From positions 682,001 through 746,000 of the forward strand of contig NW_020825327.1 of assembly GCF_003286085.1 (NCBI RefSeq): a DNA stretch of 64,000 nt, given 5' to 3'. This document shows, piece by piece, positions 50,329-59,808 of the stretch (its first letter is position 1; each line of letters opens with the position of its first letter). A program made the translations under genes and the position numbers. The stretch is from Drosophila persimilis (Eukaryota; Arthropoda; Insecta; Diptera; Drosophilidae). The notes below the pieces were generated by a model. It was not told where the DNA came from, searched no databases, and saw nothing but the letters and a program-made list of their open reading frames with translations.

Positions 50329-51433
50329 TATACCCGATACTCAAAATGAGTATTGGGGTATATTAGATTTGTGGTAAAAGTGGATGTGTGTAACGTCCAG
50401 AAGGAATCGTTTCCGACCCCATAAAGTATATATATTCTTGATCAGCATCAATAGCCGAGTCGATTGAGCCATGTCTGTCTGTCCGTCCGTCCGTCTGTCC
50501 GTCTGTCCGTCCCCTTCAGCGCCTAATGCTCAAAGACTATAAGAGCCAGAGCAACGATGTTTTGGATCCAGACTTCTGTGATATGTCACTGCTACAAAAA
50601 TATTTCAAAACTTTGCCCCGACCACTTCCGCCCCCACAAAAGGCGAAAATCTGTGGCATCCACAATTTTAAAGATATGAGAAAACCAAAAACGCAGAATC
50701 GTAGAGAATGACCATATCTTTTAGACTGCAGAATCTGAACTGGATCGTATAATTATTATAGCCAGCATCAAGAAAACAATTTCATTTTTTCTCGCCCTGT
50801 CTCTCTCTAACACACAGGTAGCATAGGCGGCTTTGCTCAGAGTAAAACATTAGCGCCTAGATCTCAGAGACTATAAAAGCTAGGGCAACCAAATTTGGTA
50901 ACCACACTCCTAATATATCGGACCGAGACGAGTTTGTTTTAAAATTTCGCCACACCCCCTTCCGCCCCCGCAAATTATGCAAATCTGGGGATATTCACAA
51001 ATCTCAGAGACTATTAAAGCAAGAGTAACCAAATTTGGTATCCGCACTTCTGTTAGATCTCACTATAAAACCTTTATCTCAAAATTTCGCCCCACCCCCT
51101 TCCGCCCCCACAAAAAACGAAAATCTGTTGCATCCACAATATGGCAGATTCGAGAAAACTAAAAACGCACAATCATAGAGAATGACCATATATATCCGGT
51201 TGCGGAATCTGGATCAGATCGGATAATTTTTATAGCCAAAATCAACAAATCAATTTGCACTGGCTACGCAGCGCCCGACTTCACGCTCTGACTGATTTTC
51301 TGTCTCTCTCGCACGCACTCTTTGTCGTGTCGTTCAATATGAGCGGCGTCTGCCGGAGGAGCCATACTGACTAAGTATCGGGTATAAATGTAGAGTTGCG
51401 GTGTACGCAGCAACTCACAACGTTCCCCCTCGT
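50329..51433. repeat. DINE-1/ISY-like repeat, copy i (full length)
   Basis: TATACCCGATACTC...GTTCCCCCTCG. Its middle (GAGACGAGTTTGTTTT, TATGCAAATCTGGGG) matches copy g, and its right end matches copies a and d. About 30 bp of env next to its left end are missing relative to units 1 and 4. Confidence 0.77.
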
Positions 51434-51877
51434 TTATCTTTCGTTTTGATTATTTCTCATATACCTCGTTTTCTAGAACGTAATAATTGTTTTGCGTTAG
51501 GTCAGTGAGAACGTTATTGTCTTCATCTGGATATGGGACAATTTTAAGTATAGTATAGGAATCTTTCTGATCTCTCGTGGGATGTTGGAAATTATTAGTA
51601 TTTCGTTAGTGTCTGTAGATTGTGTATTTCAACCAGGTAGATGTTTTGATATTTAATAATTTCTCTGAATCTATGTGTTTCAGGTAATCCTGCCTTAATA
51701 ATTTTGGATTAAAAATCCCTAATCTTGTTACCTGCATGCCTAATTCAATATCCTCTATGTATTCCGTAAAATGTTGAAGGTTAAATATTAATATTTCTAG
51801 TTGCTTATTTCTATCATTATCCTTGTTTAATTTATTGACAACTTCTATGCCAGAATTTACTGCTTGAATTACTAAGT
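51434..51877 (-). pseudogene. env: Errantivirus env, N-terminal part (unit 7), cut by Ulysses-like element
   Basis: Matches the other env N-terminal blocks from the repeat boundary up to ACTAAGT at 51877, where the LTR of element A begins. The rest, including the cleavage region, is not in this window. Confidence 0.74.
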
Positions 51878-53946
51878 TGTAACATTTCCACGATATATTT
51901 CTATACGTGAGTGGGGGATGGATTGGATTGTCGAGGTCAGGGCCGGTGGGGATTCTTTGGTTCCGTGCTCATTCGGTAACTTGGGGGGGTTCGTTTGACC
52001 GCGTCTCGACTCCTACTACATAAACTTTAAAATTTTAGAATCCCGTGACTCTACAGGGAGCGAACTCCGAAAACAACACTATGCCTATTCCGAGCCTAAC
52101 GGACATTAAATGGCACAATCATAGGGCGTACCCGAAAGTACTAGGGGCTTTCGTCGGCGTGTTCCAAATTCTCGCGGGCGTGAGGTCTTGCGATGGAAGT
52201 CGACCCACACGATTCTATACCCACCCTTCCATGATTTCCAGTGGTGCGAAGGTTCTGGAAATCCCTAGAATTCTTACCCTACCCCATTACGTCACCCTGT
52301 CCCTAGGAAATTATAAGTCTACTCCATGTTCATTGCTAATAAAATTCAATATATTTCGTTGTACTTCATCATAGACATGTTGCTTTAATCAAAAACTAGC
52401 AAACCAAGTGTCACTTCCAAAAATAACACAAGTATTGAACTACAATCAGCAGGCAACTCAAGAAAAAAATTAATGAAATGAAGAAAAAAATAGGAGGCTT
52501 AATCCCTAAGAAGGAAAAAAAAATTTATAGATATAGGTATATATAAACGGTGGAGTATAAATAGAAAAGATAGGAATATAATATAGGATATTAGAAATAA
52601 GTAAATTAGGTATGTATAAAGGAAAAAAAATAAAAATCAAAAAAATTTTCAAAAGCAGCGGGGGTCATACCAGCGATCAGCAATGGTGAGCCAAAACGAA
52701 ATTTAATTAAACATTATAAATTTATTTATTTTTTTTTCTGGGTTGAGGAGATTATTTTTCCATGTTGGTTAGTGTATTGCTTGGCTACGTTTTCATGCAT
52801 TAATGCATTTCATGCAAGCTTAGCAGAATTGGCACCGAAGAGACCGAAAAGCTTCGAGCGTGTGGAACGCAAGCGTTGCGCTCTCTGATCAGCACCGGCT
52901 GGCCGCTGCGCATGCGTTTTAGATTTTGACGAAGACAGGCGCAAAGGAGAAAATTGAAATTGGGTCACTTACGGCTTCCATACAGTGGTCCCTCGCTGAA
53001 AGGCGCCTTTCGTTGTGGAGCTGTGGAAACCCTGTTAATGTGTGCCCAGGTCGGAGGGGGATTGGTAAATAGGGGGGGTATGAAAAAGGTTTTTTTTTTA
53101 GTCTGTTACTTTATGATTAAGTTTTTCGGTCTCCAACCCACAGTCGAGGTAGGACTGTGACTCAGAGTTAAGGAAAGTTACATAGTCATATAAGTGCTCA
53201 GAAGGAACAAAAAAAAAATTACAATTAAAACAACGACTCCAAAAGGGAAAAAAAATCTCGGCCCCACACCAAGGTCGACTCCGAAGAGTACTCCCGTCAA
53301 GGGTGGGAGTTTGGTGTGGGTGGGGCAGAACTTTGGGAGAGCCGGGTGGCTACCGCTCGGGGCCAGGGCCCTATGGGCAAAACAGAACCAAAACCACGAG
53401 GGCTAAGAAAAAAATCTAAATTTTCCCTACAGGGCACTTTTACATACCGGTTTTACGGACTTTTCCACGGAGACGCGAGTGTTGGGTTCTCCTGGCAGAG
53501 CTGTGGGACGCACGGGTTTGCAACAAGAACAACACTTGCTGGCGAGGCGTGGCAAATATGCACTTTTCGCCAGGGTAGTTTCTTGCCAGTTTTCTCGGCG
53601 CACGGTTATTAATTTTCGCCCGATTTTTGCGGCGCGCCCACCGGGTGGGATTTTCCCTGTTCCGTTTTATTTCTTTTCGGTTTGTCTTTGTGGCACTTAT
53701 TTGGGTTACTTTTCTTTTCTTTTGGGCTTACACGTGGTCGATTTAGTTATATATTTGCTACCGAAGCGGAGATAGCCACCGGCTGCACAGATTCAAATTT
53801 TCGAAAGAGAACGTTCTGGTGCTTTTGCACTGCTTAAATAAGAGCTTACCGATCTTAAAGCTCGGCTTCGAAAGCTCCGTTGCGATGCGCTGCACAGCAC
53901 TTACGGCAGCTCAGCTCAGCTGTTCCCTACCTCGAGCTTGCTTGCA
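51878..53946 (-). repeat. Osvaldo/Ulysses-like element A, 3' LTR (2069 bp)
   Basis: TGTAACATTTCC...GCTTGCTTGCA in plus reading. The right end is set by the purine tract TTGGGGTGGG next to TGCAAGC on the minus strand; the left end by the start of the env target and by the matching boundary at 59809. LTRs of about 2 kb are rare and known from Ulysses of D. virilis. There is no gene in it; 52440-52720 is very A-rich. The matching LTR at 59809-61343 lacks about 640 bp. Confidence 0.85.
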
Positions 53947-53957
53947 CCCACCCCAAC
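53947..53957 (-). promoter_or_regulatory. Polypurine tract of element A
   Basis: Minus strand TTGGGGTGGG immediately before the LTR start TGCAAGC. The same sequence is at 61344-61354 in copy B. Confidence 0.65.
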
Positions 53958-54068
53958 TATACTATGCCCTGCAGCGATAATTGGCCCAAGGTTATTGCAT
54001 GCGATATCCGAGCACCATAGCGATAATCTATTTTGAATCGGTATTGTCCAACCGCAACCGTTACACCA

Positions 54069-54106
54069 CCCGCTAATATGCCACCGTTAGACGGAATATT
54101 AGCGGG
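54069..54106 (-). other. Hairpin directly after pol in element A
   Basis: CCCGCTAATAT (54069-54079) and its exact complement ATATTAGCGGG (54096-54106) form an 11-bp stem; inside the loop CCGT and ACGG can also pair. It starts 2 bp past the pol stop. It is repeated exactly at 61466-61503 in copy B. Confidence 0.75.
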
Positions 54107-54108
54107 AA

Positions 54109-54480
54109 TCAGGATCGAATGTCTTTCGCATGAAAGGTTCCTATTTCTCGGCCCTGCAGATTTTCCAGGAGGTAGAAACAATTACCCAGTTTTTTCCACA
54201 CGCGACATTTCAGAAATTTATGAGCCAATTTGGCATTAAAATTTTGCGTGAATTTACTCTGGGAAAAATTTCGGTGAAATACTTCCTGACCTTCTCGGAA
54301 CGACACAGGCTTGGCTCGTAAATTGTATTGAGCAACGTTGCGCTCATACGCTTTCTTAATATTGCCCTGTATATCTTTTCGAATTAGAGCTAAATTGTCT
54401 GACCTAGCTACCGGGACAACGGGTTCTTCCAGCAAGTCTAAATCCTTCAGAAGCTTATAATCCGTCCCATGAGTGAGCAT
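54109..54480 (-). pseudogene. pol: Element A integrase C-terminal domain
   Basis: 123 codons in frame with 54592-55803 (the region between is open after the TAG). Contains KKAYERNVAQYN, FREGQEVFHRNF and a chromo/GPY-like end (KLGNCFYLLENL), as expected for a Ty3/gypsy integrase tail. Ends AKDIRS-stop at 54109. Confidence 0.82.
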
Positions 54481-54591
54481 ATCTAAGCCAAACAGGGCTC
54501 GATATGGTGAACAACCTAAGGACTGATGTAGTGACGATCGCAGCGAACAAGATATACTTGAGAGATGCTGATCCCAGTATGTCTGATCCTG

Positions 54592-55803
54592 CTAAAGATA
54601 TGCTCGCACGGCAGCTAACAATGAACGATTTACTCGTTCCGCCGCATTACTTTGGGGAGAGTATAGTGCCGTGTACATATGTTTAATTCCCAGCTGTGTC
54701 AAGAATGCGTTGAATTCTGTAGCTTTGAATTGTTTTCCATTGTCGCTAACAATAGTTTCAGGCACCCCATATGCATGAAAGATATGCTTTAGCAGAAATT
54801 CTTGGATTACTACGGAAGTAAATTTCTTCAGGGGGTGTAGCCAATGGTATTTACTGAAGTGATCTAAAACAATTAGCAAACCAACATGTCCATTTTTGCT
54901 GCGTGGATAAGGTCCAAGCAGATCTATGTATAATCGTTGAAATGGTCGACAAGCTGGTATGTGGTTTCCCATGGGTGGCCGCAGAGTATAATTAGGAGCT
55001 TTGCATGCTTTGCATGCTTTGCACACCTCACAACTACGAATATACTCTCGAACATCTTTAGCTAAGCCGGGCCAAAACAGACTTCTTCGAACTTTTTCTA
55101 TGGTCTTTTGCATGCCGGCATGCGCTGAGGTAGGATTGTCATGAGCTTGTTTAAGAGCGTCGGTCTTCAATCGCTCGGGAACCCATAACTTCCAAGTTCG
55201 ACTGTCTTGCCCCTCCTTTCCACCTGCGTGTTCGGTTCGAATGTACAGAAATTGGTCGATAATCTTCAGATCGGGCAGTTGAGAGGAATTTTTCTGATAC
55301 TGTTCTTTTAACTGTTGGTAGCTCTCATCCTGAAAGGTATCGGATTCGAGATCTATCACAGGACTCATCACTACTGCGGATACTTCAGGTTCATGTAATC
55401 GGGAAAGAGCATCGGGGACAATGTGATCTTTTCCTTTTCGGTGCGATATCGAGAATTTAAATTGCTGCAATCTAAAAATCCATCGAGCTAACCTCCCCGA
55501 CACGTTTTGCTGGCGCATTAGCCACAACAAACTGGAATGATCAGTAACCACTTCGAATTCCTGCAGTTCCAGATAGCAACGGAACTTTTCGATGGCCAGA
55601 ATTACGGCCAAGCGCTCGCGCTCCGTAACGCTATAGTTACGTTGCGCACGACTTAGTTTTTTCGACATAAACGCTATTGGCTTTTCCTGCAGATCCACCA
55701 ATTGCACGAGCACGGCTCCTATACCAAAATCACTAGCATCACAGTGGAGGAAAAATTTCTTTTCGAAGTCTGGGTTTTCGAGCACTGGAGCAGAAGTCAA
55801 CAC
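54592..55803 (-). pseudogene. pol: Element A pol: RNase H and integrase
   Basis: RNase H: FFLHCDASDFGIGAVL, LAVILAIEKFRCYL, VVTDHSSLLWL, DALSRL. Integrase: zinc domain (SAHAGMQKT ... CEVCKAC) and core (YIDLLGPY, VSDNGKQF, SNAAERVNRS). A TAG at 54592-54594 interrupts it; copy B has the same TAG. The zinc domain contains a threefold 9-bp repeat giving KACKACKA. Confidence 0.85.
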
Positions 55804-56476
55804 GGTTTTTTAAAGAGTCCATTGCGACTTGTGCTTCCGGGGTCCAAATAAATTTCTTTTTGTTGGAAAGAAGCTCGGTGATAGGACAGGATAGCTCAGA
55901 GAAATTCTGGATGAATCTACGGTACCAGCCACAGACCCCAAGAAAGCCGCGAACCTGTTTTAGATTCCTTGGCGGTGGCCAGTTCACTATACAAGCTACT
56001 TTGGAGGGATCAGTGCAAATACCTCCATTGCTGATGACGTATCCAAGATAATTTACGCTGGTGACACAGAACTGACTCTTCTTAATATTCAGAGTCAGGC
56101 TGGCTTTTCTGAACTGTTCAGCGAGTCGTACCAGCACGGCTAGATGGGAAGAGAAATCTGCTGATACGATGCAGAGATCGTCCAAGTATCCAAAGACGCA
56201 GTAACGCAAATCCGGGGGAATGATCTCATCCATCAAACGACACATAGTGGATGGAGCGATATTTGCCTTGGGCAACCGGGCAAAAATACCATCGATACTT
56301 GGTAATGGGTAGGCATCCTTACGGGTGACTTCATTCAGTCTTCGAGCATCGAGACACAGACGGACTTTGTTGGGCTTGAGAACCAGTCGCATTGGCGAAC
56401 TCCAAGCACTGGATGACGGTTCGATATCGCCTAGTTGGAGCATGCGATCTTCCTCAGCATAAAGCAACTTTTCCAC
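55739..56476 (-). pseudogene. pol: Element A pol: reverse transcriptase, catalytic core deleted
   Basis: RT fingers (AWSSPMRLVLKP, LCLDARRLNEVT, DAYPLPSIDGIF), then FARLPKANI joins directly to APSTMCRLMDEI. The motif A block with the first catalytic Asp and most of motif B, about 50 residues in this family, are absent. YLDD (VFGYLDDLCIV), YLGYVIS and GFLGVCGWYRRFI follow. A sixth T at 55806-55811 (five in copy B) throws it out of frame before RNase H. Confidence 0.85.
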
Positions 56477-56483
56477 CGCTGGG

Positions 56484-56804
56484 CTAACCGGGTAAAAGCG
56501 TTACGGGGGCGGCCTGACCTACATCGATATGATGCTTAAGCAAGGCCGTACGCCCTAGTCCCTCCGTCGCGTTGGGAAATAACTGTTTAACTACCTCGAG
56601 TTGTTGGTTTTGCTGCCTAGTTAAAGGATACCGTAAGGGATCTGGTTCGGCTGCCTCATCGTCTTTCGAGCTTATCTCGACAGCTGCAATGATGTCTGGG
56701 GCCAGCGAAAAGGATCTCCAAAAATCGTGACCTAGGATTAGATTTTGTGTCAGGGATGGAATTATATATAACTTCATGGGTTTCTCGATAGTTCGATAAC
56801 GCAT
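56484..56804 (-). pseudogene. pol: Element A pol: protease-RT linker
   Basis: KLYIIPSLTQNLILGHDF (end of the protease fold), then a linker to AAPVTLLPG-stop. A few bases missing at about 56500 put RT in another frame; copy B has the same lesion. Confidence 0.78.
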
Positions 56805-56831
56805 GATGACATTTAATACCCCCAGTATCTG

Positions 56832-57266
56832 TTAACTTTGGCCATCTGCAGTTTTTGCAGTGGCTTTTATTAGTTTATATTCAGAAAAGGATGAAAAATC
56901 AGTCTGAGCTACTTCAGCACCTATACAGCTGATACTTGCGCCGGTGTCTAACAGCCCCTGTTCTGTTCGACCCAGAAAGGATACTTCGGCATAACTGCGC
57001 ATATCCTTGGGACTATTAATAATAGCGGAAACTAACAGTCTACGGTTATTTTTGACATTATCATAATATTTTCTTAAACGCTGGATTCGTTTTGGGGCTT
57101 CATGTGGTTTTTCATTAAAAATTCTGTTTCGAACCTCTAAATATTTATGAATCCGTTCGGGATAGGGTAAAAACCGACAACTTCTCTTTACGATCGTATT
57201 CGTTTCCTTTCTTTTCTCAAAACAAGAAGCCAAACTCTTCTTGTCTCGCTCTAAGTCAACGGGCAA
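56832..57266 (-). pseudogene. pro: Element A aspartic protease
   Basis: Basic N-terminal extension, then AEVSFLGRTEQGLLDTGASISCIG with the DTGAS active site. It lies in the -1 frame relative to gag and has no ATG near its start, which fits expression by frameshifting at 57278-57284. An in-frame TAA at 56832 cuts it before its C-terminal strand, which continues in the same frame at 56804. Confidence 0.83.
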
Positions 57267-57268
57267 GA

Positions 57269-58888
57269 TTAATGGTGGTTTTTTGGGGGCATCCGGCTGT
57301 TGTTGGATGCACCCTTCTGACGGTTTTCCGAAGCTCTACGAATGCATGTTTGGCACTGCGGCTTATAGACATTCGGAGCTCCACAGCCGTAACAAAATAT
57401 CCGCCTATCTGCCATACAATTTTCCCACACATGTCCAAGCTCCTCACAATTCCAACAAGAACGCTTAGCCGTCGAACTTTGAATGGCCTCTACGCTGATA
57501 TCCTCATACTCTTCTTGATCGCTTTCAGGGCGCGATTCCTCCAGACCATGTATCGAACGGCGGCCGACCGGTGGCCGAGACTTGTCAGATTTCTGTAACT
57601 CCTGCACTAGATTTTCATGCATCTGAACTAATCTTCTCAATTGACCAACTGAGCTAATGGACTGATATAAGATTTTGTGACGGGTTTCGGGAAGCAAATT
57701 TGCTTTTAATATTTCTATTAATTCCTCTTCCGCCATTTTAATGCCAAATTTATCTATAAGACCAGCCACGGCGTCGTGAAAAGCGACGAAGGGTTCTCCG
57801 ACGTGTTGCTTTCGAGCTCGAATCCATTCCTTGCTCATAAACTCAGAACGATAGTCTTTATATTGTTGTCTAAGAGCTGCACAAAATTCTGTCCAAACGA
57901 TGCGATCTACCTGCTTGTGGTATCTCCAATACCAATCGCACGCTTTGCCAACCAGCAAGATGTGCAAATGTTTGCGAAGGCCGAGAAAATCGCTATCCAA
58001 GGTTTCATCGGTTAATGTTTTGACTCGGTAAATGAATTCTTCTACCCCTAAACCTTCGGTAGAACCATCAAAAGGAACATTCCACTTTTGCATAATGTTG
58101 GCCGTCTTGGCCGTTCGCAGGCTAGTCATGCTGTTTATACATGAAACTGGTGTTGGGATATTTGGCCTCGCATACCCTTCCTGCGGACTCGCTGGCGGCT
58201 GAATCTGCAAAGTGGATATGGCTCTGGCCACAGTGCGCTCAATTATCTGTTGGAGGACATCCAAGTCCACCGCCTGGCTTGGAGGGGCTGTCCGTGCATT
58301 GGGTGCTTCCCAAGGGCTAGAGTGAGTGGCGACATTAGCTGACGGAGCTTCAGTCTGGTTGGAGCTATGGCTAGCATCCAATCCCGACAAACACACTACT
58401 TCCGGACCGGAAGATCGACCTGGCGGGAACTTCGGGACCTGCTTTTTGGCTGGTGCTCGAGTTCTTTTGGAACGAGTTGGCCTAGTGGTTCGTTCTACCG
58501 GGACTGAACCTACAGTTGGAATTTGGCTCAATTGGGTATTCTTGCCATTTCCCTCGGATACCTTTCCCGTCTCTGGCTGAAAATGTCCATTTGCCGGGGT
58601 CTGTACGACCTCCAAAGCTTTGGCAAGACTTCGAGTAGTAATTCCCGAGGGACCGGGTAATTCTGTTGGTTCCGGCTGCGGCTTGTTTGGAGAACAATTG
58701 CCAACAACTAGTTTTGCTGGAGATAACGTACATACTCGGCTACAGTTCGGACAATCATCGTGATGAGGGAACCATTCTTCCAGACATGCTTTACACGGCT
58801 GAGTATTGGACATTTCGGAGCAACAAATGCCGCAAAAGTTTTCCGAACTCAGCGGATTGTTTTGCTGAGGACTATGTCGCAGCGGCAT
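57269..58888 (-). CDS. gag: Element A gag
   Basis: 539 codons, intact, starting MPLRHSPQQNN. Residues 19-49 hold three CxxC pairs (C19/C22, C32/C35, C46/C49) with HH at 42-43, a zinc-binding pattern not usual at a Gag N-terminus. A Pro/Ser/Thr-rich stretch follows to about 240. The capsid is about 255-430 (WNVPFDGSTEGLGVEEFIYR, LLVGKACDWYWRY, EFMSKEWIRARKQ). Two knuckle-like motifs lie near the end (CWNCEELGHVWENC and CYGCGAPN ... CQTC). Confidence 0.85.
   Translation of the reverse strand: MPLRHSPQQNNPLSSENFCGICCSEMSNTQPCKACLEEWFPHHDDCPNCSRVCTLSPAKLVVGNCSPNKPQPEPTELPGPSGITTRSLAKALEVVQTPANGHFQPETGKVSEGNGKNTQLSQIPTVGSVPVERTTRPTRSKRTRAPAKKQVPKFPPGRSSGPEVVCLSGLDASHSSNQTEAPSANVATHSSPWEAPNARTAPPSQAVDLDVLQQIIERTVARAISTLQIQPPASPQEGYARPNIPTPVSCINSMTSLRTAKTANIMQKWNVPFDGSTEGLGVEEFIYRVKTLTDETLDSDFLGLRKHLHILLVGKACDWYWRYHKQVDRIVWTEFCAALRQQYKDYRSEFMSKEWIRARKQHVGEPFVAFHDAVAGLIDKFGIKMAEEELIEILKANLLPETRHKILYQSISSVGQLRRLVQMHENLVQELQKSDKSRPPVGRRSIHGLEESRPESDQEEYEDISVEAIQSSTAKRSCWNCEELGHVWENCMADRRIFCYGCGAPNVYKPQCQTCIRRASENRQKGASNNSRMPPKNHH
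57278..57284 (-). promoter_or_regulatory. Probable -1 ribosomal frameshift heptamer (A AAA AAC)
   Basis: In the gag frame the codons read CCA AAA AAC CAC CAT TAA, so A-AAA-AAC sits three codons before the gag stop, and a -1 slip enters the protease frame directly. A-AAA-AAC is a known retroviral gag-pro slippery site. I have not established a downstream pseudoknot. Confidence 0.7.
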
Positions 58889-59784
58889 TTTTTATGAGAT
58901 TTTTTTATTTATTTTTTTTTTTCTATATTCTACCAAATTTTTCCTAGGGTGACATTTAATTGGTGACATAATAAGATAGGGATAGGAGTTGCGTATCTTT
59001 GGAACAGCGACAAAAGAATTGATTTTGTTTGGGCTATGGTTTCTAATTTGCATTGTCTTAGTATCAGTGCACTGGTTTAAGTGTCCACATATGATTCGGC
59101 AAGGATACGCAAGCAGCATACGCGCTAGTTCCAGACAACCATATGCAGCCACCGCTGCCGCTGGAATAATACCCGCCAATGTTAAGGGTATGAGTGAAGA
59201 CCAAATCTGGGACCGCAATCTCTGTGCTTCCATCACCCGTACAGGGACAATCAGTACTGATATCCGGCCTAAACCAAATATGCAATATTCTGCAATAGTA
59301 TGCAACCGTATTCTATGCGCAAAGAGTAACAATACCAAATCTGAATCAACCTCACAATTCAATCGAAACTAATATCCGCTGAATTAACTGTAGCTTGGAG
59401 GACGCGACCTAAACCAATCTCGCTTGTTCGGTATGAATACGCGAGCAGCATATATACACATTCCAGACAATAAGTTTGACTAGCCCGACAGGATGCGTCA
59501 ACATTGGAACTACTTTCTCAATTCCGGATTATCACTTAAGCTTCCCTTCGTCGTAGACTCGACGACTTCCCAATAAAACTCAGAGGAACAACTAGTATTA
59601 GGATCCAAGCAGAATCCACAATATTCTGAAATTGTATCGGAGCAATGACCAGATCGTTTAGAGAAAACTAAAGTCAGCATTAAGCATATGAATACAAACG
59701 AGCAATAGGTGGGACGAGCCAATAGCTGATTTTGTTGCTAAAGTTACCAATACTTTTTACTGTCACTATAACTTTTGCTAGTGA
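58889..59784 (-). other. Element A leader
   Basis: About 0.9 kb between primer-binding site and gag. It contains two diverged direct repeats about 335 bp apart (59095-59300 and 59431-59640). A 156-codon frame (58892-59362) has no recognisable domain and I do not call it a gene. Confidence 0.6.
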
Positions 59785-59800
59785 CCCACGTTGGGCGCCA
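59785..59800 (-). promoter_or_regulatory. Primer-binding site, tRNA-Lys type
   Basis: Minus strand TGGCGCCCAACGTGGG, complementary to the 3' end of Drosophila tRNA-Lys (CTT) including CCA. It is separated from the LTR by 8 bp (59801-59808). Confidence 0.85.
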
Positions 59801-59808
59801 AAAATTTA

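Noticed and set aside
58892..59362. 156-codon frame in the element A leader
   Set aside because: No domain, poor composition, and it spans a diverged repeat; probably chance.
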